Shown here one piece after another: positions 18,492-27,903 of a stretch of 64,000 nt of DNA (the first letter of the stretch is position 1; each line of letters starts with the position of its first letter). A program made the position numbers and the translations under genes. Location of the stretch: the NCBI RefSeq assembly GCF_900100205.1, contig NZ_FNEQ01000003.1:1-64000 (forward strand). The letters run 5' to 3'. Source of the DNA: Duganella sp. OV510 (lineage in GTDB: Bacteria; Pseudomonadota; Gammaproteobacteria; Burkholderiales; Burkholderiaceae_D). A model generated the notes under the pieces. That model saw only the letters and a program-made list of their open reading frames with translations. It had not been told where the DNA came from and searched no databases.

Positions 18492-19355
18492 GTGCAAAAC
18501 CAAACTTCTCCCCTCATTCTAAGCTTTGGCGCCGCTGATCCGGCTGGCGCCATTGGTGTCCAGGCCGACCTGGCAGCTTTTTCCGCGCTGTCCTGTACCG
18601 GGCTGGCGGTCACCACCGCGTTGCTGATCGGCGACAGCGCCCGTATCGAAGACCTGCAGGACATCGATCCCGACTGGGTGGCCGACCAGGCCCGCGTGGT
18701 GCTGGAAGACATGACCATGGCCGCCTTCAAGGTCGGCGCGCTGACCAATATCGAGCAGGTGGCAGCGATTGCCGAAATCCTCTCCGACTACCCGGACGCG
18801 CCGCTGATCCTCGATCCCTTCAGCTCGCGCCTGCCGGCGCCGTCCGATGACGACGCCGAAGAACTGCACACCGCGATCCGCCAGCTGCTGGTGCCACAGG
18901 CCACGCTGCTGATGCTGTCGCAGGTGGAGCTGGGCCGGCTGGCCGAAACCTGGCGCGAAGGCGTCGACGGCGCCGAGATCGACGGCACGCTGGAATCGGA
19001 TGTCGAGCACCTGCTGGCCCTGGGCTGCGAATTCGTGCTGGTGACCGGCACGCCGGGCGGCAGCGCCTCCGGCGATGCCTCCGCGCCCAACACGCTGGCC
19101 AACACCCTGTATGGCGCCGACGGCGTCATCAGCCACGACGCCTGGCAGCACCTGGCCGGACCATTCATCGGCGCCGGCGGCACCTTGTCGGCCGCGCTGA
19201 CCGCCTTCATGGCGCGCGGCGCCGACGTCCCGGAAGCCGTGGCGGCGGCACAGGAGTACACTGTCGGCGCGCTGGCGCACGCGCAGCGTTACGGCATGGG
19301 CAAGTTTGTGCCCAACCGTTTTTTCCATTTGCAGTCCGCAGCGGACCTGCAGTAG
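18492..19355 (+). CDS. thiD: Hydroxymethylpyrimidine/phosphomethylpyrimidine kinase
   Basis: Ribokinase-fold enzyme phosphorylating HMP and HMP-P in thiamine synthesis. The opening [26 protein letters not shown] (8-33) is the ThiD substrate loop, though with AADPAGAIG where most enzymes read GSDPSGGAG. The C-terminal ATP loop with the anion hole [17 protein letters not shown] is present with Ser where Asp is common (GxGDxFxxAL in typical family members). The start is a GTG at 18492 without an obvious Shine-Dalgarno site, divergent from rubredoxin. The altered motifs make specificity slightly uncertain. Confidence 0.82.
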   Translation: MQNQTSPLILSFGAADPAGAIGVQADLAAFSALSCTGLAVTTALLIGDSARIEDLQDIDPDWVADQARVVLEDMTMAAFKVGALTNIEQVAAIAEILSDYPDAPLILDPFSSRLPAPSDDDAEELHTAIRQLLVPQATLLMLSQVELGRLAETWREGVDGAEIDGTLESDVEHLLALGCEFVLVTGTPGGSASGDASAPNTLANTLYGADGVISHDAWQHLAGPFIGAGGTLSAALTAFMARGADVPEAVAAAQEYTVGALAHAQRYGMGKFVPNRFFHLQSAADLQ

Positions 19356-19372
19356 CAAAGAAAGATGCCACG

Positions 19373-20665
19373 ATGACCACGATTTCCAAGAACGACCAGC
19401 TGTTCGAGCGCGCCCAGAAAACCACGCCGGGCGGCGTCAACTCGCCGGTGCGCGCCTTCCGTTCGGTGGGCGGCACGCCGCGCTTCATCACCCGCGCCGA
19501 AGGCCCGTACTTCTGGGACGCGGACGGCAAGCGCTATATCGACTACATCGGCTCGTGGGGCCCGGCGATTGTCGGCCACGCGCATCCCGAAGTAGTGAAG
19601 GCGGTACAGGAAGCCGCCACGCGCGGCCTGTCGTTCGGCGCGCCGACCGAGGGCGAAGTCGAGATGGCCGAGGAAATCGTCAAGCTGGTGCCGTCGCTGG
19701 AACAGGTGCGCCTGGTATCGTCCGGCACCGAGGCGACCATGAGCGCGCTGCGCCTGGCGCGCGGCGCCACCGGCCGTGACAAGATCGTCAAATTCGAAGG
19801 CTGCTACCACGGCCACGCGGATTCGCTGCTGGTGAAAGCGGGCAGCGGCCTGCTGACGTTTGGTAATCCCACCTCGGCCGGCGTGCCGGAGGACTTCGTC
19901 AAGCACACGCTGGTGCTGGACTATAACAACGTGCAGCAGATCGAAGACGCGTTCGCCAACTTCGGCGACGAGATCGCCTGCGTGATCGTCGAGCCGGTGG
20001 CTGGCAATATGAACCTGATCAAGGCCTCGGAAGCTTTCCTGCAAGCGCTGCGCGACCTGTGCACCAGGCACGGCGCGCTGCTGATCTTCGACGAAGTGAT
20101 GTGCGGTTTCCGCGTGGCGCTGGGCGGCGCGCAGCAACTGTACGGCATCAAGCCGGACCTGACCGCGCTGGGCAAGGTCATCGGCGGAGGTCTGCCGGTG
20201 GCGGCCTTCGGCGGCAGCACCAAGTTGATGAGCAATATGTCGCCGGTGGGCGCGGTGTACCAGGCTGGCACGCTGTCGGGCAATCCGGTGGCAGTGGCAG
20301 CGGGCATGACCACGCTGAAGCTGATCCAGCAGCCGGGCTTCTACGACAAGCTGAGCGCCACCGCCAAGCGCCTGGCCGACGGCCTGACTGCGGCAGCCAA
20401 AGAAGCCGGCATCCCGTTCTGCGCGGATTCGGTAGGCGGCATGTTCGGCCTGTATTTCAGCGAGACGCCGCCGAACAACTACGCCGAAATGATGGCGGGT
20501 AACCGCGAGCGCTTCAACGTCTTCTTCCACGCGATGCTGGACGAAGGCGTCTACTTCGCGCCAGCCGCCTTTGAAGCCGGCTTCGTCTCCGCGCAGCACA
20601 GCGACGAGGTGATCGACGAAACCATCGCCGCCGCCCGCCGCGTCTTCAAAACCCTGGCTGCTTGA
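19373..20665 (+). CDS. hemL: Glutamate-1-semialdehyde 2,1-aminomutase
   Basis: PLP enzyme making 5-aminolevulinate for haem and other tetrapyrroles. The 430 residues match the family. Seen: [13 protein letters not shown] near the start, the gating and phosphate loop [15 protein letters not shown] (117-131), Asp240 in FDEVMCGFR that contacts the PLP nitrogen, and the Schiff-base Lys268 in [11 protein letters not shown]. It starts 17 nt after thiD ends, on the same strand, and the two are likely co-transcribed. Confidence 0.96.
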   Translation: MTTISKNDQLFERAQKTTPGGVNSPVRAFRSVGGTPRFITRAEGPYFWDADGKRYIDYIGSWGPAIVGHAHPEVVKAVQEAATRGLSFGAPTEGEVEMAEEIVKLVPSLEQVRLVSSGTEATMSALRLARGATGRDKIVKFEGCYHGHADSLLVKAGSGLLTFGNPTSAGVPEDFVKHTLVLDYNNVQQIEDAFANFGDEIACVIVEPVAGNMNLIKASEAFLQALRDLCTRHGALLIFDEVMCGFRVALGGAQQLYGIKPDLTALGKVIGGGLPVAAFGGSTKLMSNMSPVGAVYQAGTLSGNPVAVAAGMTTLKLIQQPGFYDKLSATAKRLADGLTAAAKEAGIPFCADSVGGMFGLYFSETPPNNYAEMMAGNRERFNVFFHAMLDEGVYFAPAAFEAGFVSAQHSDEVIDETIAAARRVFKTLAA

Positions 20666-20679
20666 GCGACGGCACCAGC

Positions 20680-20738
20680 CCCAGACGAGAGGGTCAGACC
20701 CTGCATGCCGCCGTGCGGGGCAAAAGCCCGCATCACCA
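20680..20738. repeat. AGGGTCAGACCCT element after hemL
   Basis: The palindrome AGGGTCAGACCCT (20689-20701), followed by a GCGGGGCAAAAGCCCGC stem (about 20716-20732), fills the gap between the convergent hemL and the ABC ATPase gene. The core is the same as in the element at 2534 and the palindrome at 63204. It may terminate transcription from both sides; no clear T-run accompanies it. Confidence 0.5.
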
Positions 20739-22064
20739 CTAAGCCACCTCGGACACACCGTCGTCGGAGCGTTGTATCACCCCGGTGTTGAAGTTGTATT
20801 CGAACAGGTCGCCGTAGCGGCCCCATTCGATGGCGACGCGCAGCGCGCGTTCGGCTTCTTCTTCGCTCAACGTAAACCGCAGCAGTTTGAGGAACAGGTC
20901 TTCCGGCAGGTCGCCTGACTTGTCCTGTTGCAGCCCGTGGCAGATATAGGCAATCAGCGGTACATGTTCCAGCAACTGCTTGCCGAACATCTCCTGCCGT
21001 TCGGTGTTGTTGGCCTTGACGTAGTGGCCACCCAGTTCCGTCATCAGGATGTCGCCATTGGTCAGGTAGGCGAAGCCCAGCAGGATCAGCGCGTTCAGCA
21101 CTTCCAGCAGTTCGGCATCGGTCAGCTCCGTCTCGTCGGCGATCTTCGGCAGGTCGGCGCGGCCGTGGAAGGGTTCTTCGGCCAGCAGCTCCAGGATGCC
21201 TTCCATGTGTGCGATGCCGGCTTGCGGCAGGCGGTCGCCCAGTTGCAGCTTCACTTCACGTTCGCTGATCAGGCCATTGCCGCTGTTGCCACGGCGGCCG
21301 GCGCTGGCCGTCATCAGTTCATAGACCTTGTCGATCAGGTGGCGCACTTCGGCGCTTTCGGCCTTGCGCGGCTGCGGCAGGGAGATCGGCAACTCGGCAC
21401 GCACGCGTCCCGGATCGCTGGCAAAGATCAACACCCGGTCCGCCATCATCACCGCTTCTTCGATATTGTGCGACACCACCAGGATCGCCTTGGTCGGAAT
21501 CTGGCCGGACTGCCACAGCTCCAGGATTTCTTCGCGCAGACGCTCGCCGGTCAAGACATCCAGCGCGGAAAACGCCTCGTCCATCAACAGCACTTCCGGT
21601 TCCATCACCAGCGCGCGGGCAATGCCGACCCGCTGACGCATGCCGCCCGACAGTTCGCGTGGCAGCGCGCCCTCAAAGCCGGACAAGCCAATCAAATCAA
21701 TCACCTTCTCGGCGCGGCGCGCACGTTCTTCCGGCGCCATGCCCTGCGCCTCCAGCCCCAGTTCGACATTCTTCTGCACCGTCAGCCACGGGAACAGCGC
21801 AAACGACTGGAACACCATGCGGATGCAACGCGCCGTGCCATACAAGGGCATGCCGCGATACAGCACCTGGCCTTCGTCGGCCTGGATCAATCCCGCCATG
21901 ATGCGCAACATGGTCGATTTGCCGGAGCCGGATTGCCCAAGCAGCGCGACAATCTCGCCTTCGCGCAGCGTGAAGTCGACACCTTCCAGCACCGAGCGCG
22001 CGGAGCCATCGGCGGCGCGGAAGTGTTTGCCAACGGCTTTCAGTTCAACGATAGGAGTGCTCAT
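20739..22064 (-). CDS. ABC transporter ATP-binding protein with C-terminal AAA-associated domain
   Basis: ATPase of an import system of the nitrate/sulfonate/taurine type, 441 aa. The nucleotide-binding half holds Walker A GQSGSGKS (43-50), FQSFALFPW, the signature LSGGMRQRVGIARAL and Walker B with DEAFSALD. After about residue 260, a roughly 170-residue extension follows, resembling the AAA-associated C-terminal domain found in some ABC ATPases of this branch. It is 10 nt downstream of a fused double permease. The substrate is unknown. Confidence 0.88.
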   Translation of the reverse strand: MSTPIVELKAVGKHFRAADGSARSVLEGVDFTLREGEIVALLGQSGSGKSTMLRIMAGLIQADEGQVLYRGMPLYGTARCIRMVFQSFALFPWLTVQKNVELGLEAQGMAPEERARRAEKVIDLIGLSGFEGALPRELSGGMRQRVGIARALVMEPEVLLMDEAFSALDVLTGERLREEILELWQSGQIPTKAILVVSHNIEEAVMMADRVLIFASDPGRVRAELPISLPQPRKAESAEVRHLIDKVYELMTASAGRRGNSGNGLISEREVKLQLGDRLPQAGIAHMEGILELLAEEPFHGRADLPKIADETELTDAELLEVLNALILLGFAYLTNGDILMTELGGHYVKANNTERQEMFGKQLLEHVPLIAYICHGLQQDKSGDLPEDLFLKLLRFTLSEEEAERALRVAIEWGRYGDLFEYNFNTGVIQRSDDGVSEVA

Positions 22065-22074
22065 GATTCGGTTC

Positions 22075-23805
22075 CTAGAAATGCAGCCGGCTTTCGGCCA
22101 TGGTGTACAAACGGCGCCAGACGAAGTGGTTAAAGCCCATCACGAAAATGCACATGATGCCGATGCCCAGCGCGATACGCGGGAAATCGCCGGTGGCGGT
22201 CATCTCGGCGATGTAGCTGCCGATGCCGTGCGCCTTCAGCGTCGTCGGCCCCCAGCTGACAAATTCCGCAACGATGGCGGCGTTCCATGAGCCGCCCGAT
22301 GCGGTGATCGCGCCGGTGACAAAACTCGGGAAGATCGCCGGCAGCAGGTAGCGCCGCCATTTCAGCCAGCCGGTCAGGCCGAAGTTCTTGGCCGCGTGAC
22401 GCAATTCGGTCGGGATGGTCGAAGCGCCGGCGATCACGTTGAACAGCAAATACCACTGCGTGCCGAGTATCATCAGCGGCGACAGCCAGATATCCGGATT
22501 CAGGTGGTAGCGCACGATGATGATGACTGCAACCGGGAACACCAGGTTGGCTGGGAACGCCGCCAGGAACTGCGCCACCGCCTGCGTGCGCGAAGCCCAG
22601 CGCGGGTTCATGCCGATCCAGATGCCGACCGGCACCCAGATCACTGCCGCCAGCGCCAGCAGCACCACCACGCGCAGCATGGTGTACACGCCCAGCAGCA
22701 CCACGTGCCCGACTTCGCTCCAGCCAACTTCGGTACGGATGAAGTGCACCAGGCTCCATAGCGCGTAAAACACCACGGCGGCGATCACCGCGTCCCACAC
22801 GCGTTGCGGCACCAGCGACGGCTGGTCCTTGCGCGCACGGATCGAGGTGCCGTCATGCGACAGCCGGAACACGGCAATGGAGCGCGACAGCTGGTGGGCA
22901 AACCATTCAACCAGTTGCTGCGTGCGTTCGGTGCGGCGCAGCCAGGTCAGCAGCCACGAAGACTGCGCGGTATCGCCGCCAGTTTCCTCGAAGCGGAACT
23001 TGTCGGCCCATGCCAGCAAAGGACGGAAGAACAGCTGGTCATACAGCAGCACGGCGATCAGCATGGCAAAGATGGCCCAGCCGATCGCACCCAGATCGCT
23101 CTGTTCGATGGCCAGCGCAATGTAGGAACCCATGCCGGGCAGCTTGATGGTCTGGTTGGACACCATGATGGCCTCCGACGCCACCACGAAGAACCAGCCG
23201 CCGGACATCGACATCATCATGTTCCACAGCAGCCCAGGCATGGCGAACGGCAGCTCCAGTCGCCAGAAGCGCTGCCAGCCCGACAGCTGGAACACCTGCG
23301 CCGCCTCCGACAATTCGGCCGGCACCGAGCGGAAGCCCTGGTAGGCCGAGAAAGCCATATTCCACGCCTGCGAGGTGAAGATGGCGAAGACGGCCGCGCA
23401 CTCGACGCCCAGCAGATTGCCGGGGAACAGCGCGATAAACGCCGTCACCGTAATCGACAGGAAGCCGAGGATGGGGATCGATTGCAGGATGTCGAGCAGC
23501 GGCACCATCACCTTTTCGGCCAGCCGGTACTTGGTGGTCAGCGCGGCAAACAGGCAGCTGAAGATCACCGACGCGCCCATGGCGATGAACATCCGCAGCG
23601 TGGTGCGCAACAGGTAATAAGGCAGGTTGGCCGGGTCGAGCGACAGCGGCAAGGCCTGGCCGAGTTCATAGGGGCGCGCCATCTGCTGGCTGCCGTAGGC
23701 CATCAGCACGAAGATCGCGAGCACGATGGGCAGCAAGGCCCAATCCCAGCGGTTGCCGCCGGCTTCCACCACCTGACGGGGGAAAAATTGCCGTTTCTTG
23801 TTCAT
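22075..23805 (-). CDS. Fused double ABC transporter permease
   Basis: A single 576-residue chain containing two complete permease domains, each with the cytoplasmic EAA loop: ELSEAAQVFQLSGWQRFW in the first half and ELRHAAKNFGLTGWLKW in the second. Family permeases of the NitT/TauT type are single domains near 260 aa that pair as dimers, so this gene is an internal duplication and fusion. I placed the start at the ATG at 23805 (preceded by AGAGAAAG) rather than the earlier GTG at 23901. No substrate-binding protein lies beside it. Divergent to the 23941 gene. Confidence 0.88.
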   Translation of the reverse strand: MNKKRQFFPRQVVEAGGNRWDWALLPIVLAIFVLMAYGSQQMARPYELGQALPLSLDPANLPYYLLRTTLRMFIAMGASVIFSCLFAALTTKYRLAEKVMVPLLDILQSIPILGFLSITVTAFIALFPGNLLGVECAAVFAIFTSQAWNMAFSAYQGFRSVPAELSEAAQVFQLSGWQRFWRLELPFAMPGLLWNMMMSMSGGWFFVVASEAIMVSNQTIKLPGMGSYIALAIEQSDLGAIGWAIFAMLIAVLLYDQLFFRPLLAWADKFRFEETGGDTAQSSWLLTWLRRTERTQQLVEWFAHQLSRSIAVFRLSHDGTSIRARKDQPSLVPQRVWDAVIAAVVFYALWSLVHFIRTEVGWSEVGHVVLLGVYTMLRVVVLLALAAVIWVPVGIWIGMNPRWASRTQAVAQFLAAFPANLVFPVAVIIIVRYHLNPDIWLSPLMILGTQWYLLFNVIAGASTIPTELRHAAKNFGLTGWLKWRRYLLPAIFPSFVTGAITASGGSWNAAIVAEFVSWGPTTLKAHGIGSYIAEMTATGDFPRIALGIGIMCIFVMGFNHFVWRRLYTMAESRLHF

Positions 23806-23926
23806 AGTATGTCTTTCTCTGGCGCGGCGAGGAAAGGCCGCGTGGAGCGAAGGAAGGGAGCGCAACAGCGCCGCTCGACATTCTAATAGGTTAACGCGCA
23901 CGACTATATTACGGTCGTGAAAGCTA

Positions 23927-23932
23927 TATAAT
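23927..23932 (+). promoter_or_regulatory. -10 box close to the start of the 23941 gene
   Basis: A perfect TATAAT ends 8 nt before the ATG at 23941. There is no Shine-Dalgarno sequence in those 8 nt. A start site at 23939-23941 would give an mRNA without a leader. The -35 region is poor (CTATAT at 17 nt spacing), so this is a suggestion only. Confidence 0.4.
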
Positions 23933-23940
23933 TGCTAGTT

Positions 23941-24444
23941 ATGAAACTGATTGCCGAAAAGCGGTCGAAGACCGACAAATACGACGTGCTGCGTTTTGTG
24001 CGCAACAACGGCAGCTGCACCGAGGCGCTGATGCCGCGTCAGGGCATCCTGCCGCATGATCTGGTGCACTACGTGGTGGAATCGGCGCTGCCGTTACGGC
24101 ATGGTTTTCTCAGCCTGCTGGCGCGCGGCGCCGACGCGCAATTCGTCATGGAATCGGTCCATGACAAAAGCAATCCCAACGTGGAGACCGAGGCCGTTCA
24201 GGCGGAAGCGATAGTAGAGGGCTTGCAGGCACAGCTCTGGTCCGGCGCCTTCGACGAAGCCGCGTTCATGGAAGGCGCAGCAGCCGCCTGCACCGCCCGC
24301 AACAAGCTGCCATTCGATTTCGGCATCCTGGCTGTCGACCTCAAGACCACGCTGTATGACCGCGCGCTGGCGCTGAACGAACAATGGAACAACGCGCCGT
24401 TCTACAGCACGCTGACACTCGAATTCAGCCCGCAGCCGGTGTGA
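23941..24444 (+). CDS. Conserved hypothetical protein, 167 aa
   Basis: I do not recognise a family. The protein is soluble in appearance, with no signal peptide or membrane segment. It opens MKLIAEKRSKTDKYDVLRFVRNNGSCTEALMPRQG, has an acidic, Glu/Ala-rich middle, and ends LTLEFSPQPV. The ATG at 23941 is preferred to the TTG at 23932. Codon use matches the neighbours, and third-position GC is high, so it is probably real. Its stop codon is directly followed (24445) by the stop of convergent corA. Function is unknown. Confidence 0.75.
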   Translation: MKLIAEKRSKTDKYDVLRFVRNNGSCTEALMPRQGILPHDLVHYVVESALPLRHGFLSLLARGADAQFVMESVHDKSNPNVETEAVQAEAIVEGLQAQLWSGAFDEAAFMEGAAAACTARNKLPFDFGILAVDLKTTLYDRALALNEQWNNAPFYSTLTLEFSPQPV

Positions 24445-25410
24445 TTACTTGAGCCAGCCGCGATGGCGGAAGTAGAGGAAGGGCGCGATCGCGCTGGTGA
24501 TCATCAGGCCGATGGCGAATGGGTAGCCCAGCTCCCACTCCAGTTCCGGCAGCCACTTGAAGTTCATGCCGTAGATCGAGGCGATCAGCGTTGGCGGCAG
24601 GAAGGCGACCGAGGCCACCGAGAAGATCTTGATGATCTTGTTCTGGTTAATGTTGATGAAACCGACCGTAGCGTCCATCAGGAAGTTGATCTTATCGAAC
24701 AGGAAGGACGTGTGGCCGTCCAGCGATTCGATGTCGCGCAGAATCTGCCGCGCTTCCTCGAACTGGTCGGAATTCAGCAATCGGCCGCGCATCAGGAAGC
24801 TGACCGCGCGGCGCGTATCCATCATGTTGCGGCGGATGCGGCCGTTCAAGTCTTCCTCGTGGGCGATGGCGTTCAGCGCGGCGGCTGCGTCCTGGTCGGT
24901 GAATTCTTTCTGCAGCACGCGGCCGCTGACCTCTTCCAGCTGCTGGTAGATGCCTTCCAGCGCGTCCGCCGAATACTCGGCGTCGGTGGCGTACAGGTCC
25001 AGCAGCACGTCCATGTAGTCGGCGATCGAGCCCGGGCGCGAACGCGCGCGCATGCGCACCAGGCGGAACACCGGCAGGTCGTCGGTATGCACCGAGAACA
25101 GGATCTTGCGCGCCAAAATAAACGCCACCGTGACGATGCGCGACGGGCCGTCCTCTTCTTCCAGCAGGAAGTCGGTGCGCAGGTGCAGGTCGCCGTTTTC
25201 CGCCTCGTAGTAGCGGGCCGAGGCTTCGATGTCCTTGACTTCGTCCTCGCCCGGCAGGATCACGCCGTAGATGGTGCGGACCCAGGCGCGTTCGTCATCC
25301 GTCGGGTCGGTCAGGTCGACCCAGACAGGCTCGACCTTTTCCAGGTCTTCGCGGGTGTCGATAGGAACCTGGTTAAGCCGGCCATTCTGGAGAACGAAAA
25401 CATTAATCAT
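24445..25410 (-). CDS. corA: Magnesium/cobalt transporter CorA
   Basis: Homopentameric Mg2+ channel of the inner membrane. The long acidic cytoplasmic helix domain is followed by two C-terminal membrane segments (FSVASVAFLPPTLIASIYGMNF and ELGYPFAIGLMITSAIAPFLYF). The signature GMN loop is present as YGMNFKW. I chose the ATG at 25410 (321 aa) over a GTG at 25422, because AAAGGTG upstream is well placed for it and the family starts MINVF. A CorA family member is certain; the transported ion is inferred. Confidence 0.93.
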   Translation of the reverse strand: MINVFVLQNGRLNQVPIDTREDLEKVEPVWVDLTDPTDDERAWVRTIYGVILPGEDEVKDIEASARYYEAENGDLHLRTDFLLEEEDGPSRIVTVAFILARKILFSVHTDDLPVFRLVRMRARSRPGSIADYMDVLLDLYATDAEYSADALEGIYQQLEEVSGRVLQKEFTDQDAAAALNAIAHEEDLNGRIRRNMMDTRRAVSFLMRGRLLNSDQFEEARQILRDIESLDGHTSFLFDKINFLMDATVGFININQNKIIKIFSVASVAFLPPTLIASIYGMNFKWLPELEWELGYPFAIGLMITSAIAPFLYFRHRGWLK

Positions 25411-25459
25411 GGGTAAACGCACCTTTGGAAACAGCGCAAGTGTACCCGCAAAGCCCGGT

Positions 25460-26164
25460 TTAAGGTAGATCGGCGGAGCCCATGCGGCGCAAAATCACGC
25501 CGGTGCGGCGGGCCAGGTAGTTGGAGTCGCGGTGTTTGTCGTAATAGCGCGGATTCGGCAGCATCACCGCCAGCTTGGCGGCCTGCACGGCGCTCAGGTT
25601 GGCTGCGCTGACGCCGTAGTAATGCCGTGCCGCCGCCTCGGCGCCAAAGGTGCCGGTGCCGAATTCCACCACATTCAGGTAGATCTCGAAGATGCGTTCC
25701 TTGTCCATCAGCGTTTCCAGCATGTAGGTGATGATCAGCTCCTCGCCCTTGCGCAGATAGCTGCGCGAACCGGACAGGAACAGATTCTTGGCCAGCTGCT
25801 GGGTGATGGTGGAGCCGCCCGACACCACCTTTTTCTTCTTGGTGTTCTTCTCGTAGGCCTTTTGCATGGCTTCCCAGTCGACACCTTCATGCTCGGAGAA
25901 GTTGGCGTCTTCCGAGGCGATGATCGCCCGCTTCAGGTTGTTGGAGATGCGCTTGTATGGCACCCACACCTGCTGGATATTTGCCTTGGGATTCTTTTCC
26001 TGGATGGCCGCCTGCTGCTGGCGCATGAAGCTGGTCATCGACGGGTTATGGTCAACCCACCACCAGATCTGCAGGAAGAAATACAGCTGCACCGCCAGGA
26101 ACAACAGGATCGGCAGGATGAAGATCCACTTCACCCAGCGCCATTTGCCGGACGATTTGCTCAT
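25460..26164 (-). CDS. mtgA: Monofunctional biosynthetic peptidoglycan transglycosylase
   Basis: Polymerises lipid II into glycan strands at the inner membrane, without a transpeptidase domain. The 234 residues begin with a short cytoplasmic Lys/Trp-rich stretch and a membrane anchor (about 11-33). The GT51 motifs follow: [20 protein letters not shown] with the catalytic Glu, [16 protein letters not shown], and [13 protein letters not shown] with [15 protein letters not shown]. The start at 26164 overlaps the aroE stop as ATGA, and the frame upstream of it belongs to aroE. Confidence 0.94.
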   Translation of the reverse strand: MSKSSGKWRWVKWIFILPILLFLAVQLYFFLQIWWWVDHNPSMTSFMRQQQAAIQEKNPKANIQQVWVPYKRISNNLKRAIIASEDANFSEHEGVDWEAMQKAYEKNTKKKKVVSGGSTITQQLAKNLFLSGSRSYLRKGEELIITYMLETLMDKERIFEIYLNVVEFGTGTFGAEAAARHYYGVSAANLSAVQAAKLAVMLPNPRYYDKHRDSNYLARRTGVILRRMGSADLP

Positions 26165-26979
26165 AGCTTGGCACGCAGCGTCTGCAACACGTCGCCAGTG
26201 GCCGGCTGCACGCCACGCCACAAGTGGAAGGCTTCGGCGGCCTGCTCGACCAGCATGCCCAGGCCGTCGCGCAACTGTGCGCCGTGCTGGCCCGCGAACT
26301 GCAAGAATACCGTGGGGGAGGCTCCGTACATCATGTCCAAAGCCAAAGATCCCGCCGCGAAGACCGATGGCGATATCGGTGGCAGCTCCGCGCTCAAACT
26401 GGCTGCCGTGCCGTTGATGATGATGTCGTACTCGCCCTCGATGCCGTCAAAGCCACAGGCCGACACCACGCCCTCGCCGCCCAGCGCGGCAAACTGTTCA
26501 ACCAGTTCCTCGGCCTTGGCCACGGTACGGTTGGCGATCACCAGCCTGGCCGGACGATGCTCCAGGATCGGCAGCACCACGCCACGCACCGCGCCACCCG
26601 CGCCCAGCAGCAAGACGCGCTTGCCGGCAATTGGCACGCCGGCGTTCTGCACGATGTCCGCCACCAGCCCGGCGCCATCGGTGTTGTCACCGATGATGCC
26701 CTCGTCGCTGAACACCAGCGTGTTGACCGCGCCGGCTGCGCGCGCGCGGATGGTCAGCGCCTGCGCCAGCTTGACCGCTTCCAGCTTGAACGGCACCGTG
26801 ACGTTGGCACCCTTGCCGCCTTCGGCGATGAAGGCGCGCACGGCCTCGGCGAAGCCGTCCAGCGGCGCCAGGCGGCGTTCGTATTCCATTTGCTGGCCGG
26901 TCTGCGCCGCATAGGCGGCATGGATTTCCGGCGATTTGCTATGGGCAATCGGGTTGCCGAACACGCAGTAGCGGTCCAT
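26161..26979 (-). CDS. aroE: Shikimate dehydrogenase (NADP+)
   Basis: Reduces 3-dehydroshikimate to shikimate in aromatic amino-acid synthesis. In the 272 residues: the substrate SKSPEIH motif (14-20) after [16 protein letters not shown] with the catalytic Lys, DNTDGAGLV, the Rossmann loop [11 protein letters not shown] and [10 protein letters not shown] for NADP. It sits between the TonB-like gene (4-nt gap) and mtgA (overlap), all reverse strand. A second shikimate-pathway gene, aroQ, lies at 33.8 kb. Confidence 0.96.
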   Translation of the reverse strand: MDRYCVFGNPIAHSKSPEIHAAYAAQTGQQMEYERRLAPLDGFAEAVRAFIAEGGKGANVTVPFKLEAVKLAQALTIRARAAGAVNTLVFSDEGIIGDNTDGAGLVADIVQNAGVPIAGKRVLLLGAGGAVRGVVLPILEHRPARLVIANRTVAKAEELVEQFAALGGEGVVSACGFDGIEGEYDIIINGTAASLSAELPPISPSVFAAGSLALDMMYGASPTVFLQFAGQHGAQLRDGLGMLVEQAAEAFHLWRGVQPATGDVLQTLRAKL

Positions 26980-26983
26980 ATTG

Positions 26984-27871
26984 TTAACGTCCTCCGCCGC
27001 TCATATCGGCTTGTAATTTATCGTCGCGGGTGAATTTGAAGGTGGTGATGATCACCCACAGGTCATCGCGGTCGCTTGACAGCATATTCGGCGGGAATTT
27101 GCCGAACGGCGCCGAGCGGCGCACGATGCGCATCGCCGCCTCGTCCAGCGCCGGATTGCCGGAGCTGCGCTCGACCTTGATACCGCCTTCCTTGTCGTAG
27201 ATGGTGCCGTCCTGGAAGACCGGGATCGACAGCATCAGCTGGCCATACAGCTTGCGCCCGTTCGTATTCGGGAAATTCAGCGTGCCGATGTCCTCGATGC
27301 GCTTCTGCATGGTCTTGTAATAGATCGCGTAGCCGGCTTCGCGCGTGCTTGGCGTGATCATGGTTTTCTTCGGCCGCTTGTTCTGGTCCTCGATGGTTTC
27401 GCTGATTTCCGCCACGCGGCGGGCGATCGCCTTGCTTGATTCCAGCAGGTCGGTGCCGGTGGGCGTCGGGTCCGGCTTGAGTTTTTCCGTGACCGGCGGC
27501 GCCGCCACCTTCGATGACGAGTTCACCTGCGTCATCAGCTGCTTCTGGCGTTCTTCCAGTTCGACGATGCGGCGCTTGCTGGCTTGCACGCTGTCGCCGG
27601 TTTCGGTCTTGCGCATGTCCGGCATCGGCGACTTGGAGCGGCCTTTGTCGACCGTGCCGCCGCCGTCCAGGTTGGCCTGGGCAACCGCATCCGCCTTCAG
27701 CGGCGCCTTGTTGTGCTTGGCGTTGACCAGGATGACTTCGAGGCCGGGATCGGCCGCCTGCACCGGCGCGGGCGCCGGCGCCACAAAGCGCACCGCCAGC
27801 ATGGCGGCATGCGCCACCAGCGACAAGCCGAGGGCGATGTACAGCAAGCGATTTTCTTTAAAAGACTTCAC
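26984..27871 (-). CDS. TonB C-terminal domain protein (energy transducer TonB-like)
   Basis: An inner-membrane anchored, periplasm-spanning protein of 295 aa. One N-terminal membrane segment (about 9-30) precedes a polar, Lys/Asp-rich stretch. The C-terminal 80-100 residues, with [23 protein letters not shown] and a [19 protein letters not shown] core, resemble TonB carboxy domains (VxVxFxIxxDGxV with a final PF-P). It lies upstream of aroE and downstream of the RNB gene. No exbB/exbD is nearby. Many Burkholderiales have this gene here, and its role in transport versus envelope maintenance is not established. Confidence 0.8.
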   Translation of the reverse strand: MKSFKENRLLYIALGLSLVAHAAMLAVRFVAPAPAPVQAADPGLEVILVNAKHNKAPLKADAVAQANLDGGGTVDKGRSKSPMPDMRKTETGDSVQASKRRIVELEERQKQLMTQVNSSSKVAAPPVTEKLKPDPTPTGTDLLESSKAIARRVAEISETIEDQNKRPKKTMITPSTREAGYAIYYKTMQKRIEDIGTLNFPNTNGRKLYGQLMLSIPVFQDGTIYDKEGGIKVERSSGNPALDEAAMRIVRRSAPFGKFPPNMLSSDRDDLWVIITTFKFTRDDKLQADMSGGGR

Positions 27872-27903
27872 TCGATGGCCGGACTAATGAGATGTGGCTG
27901 ATT

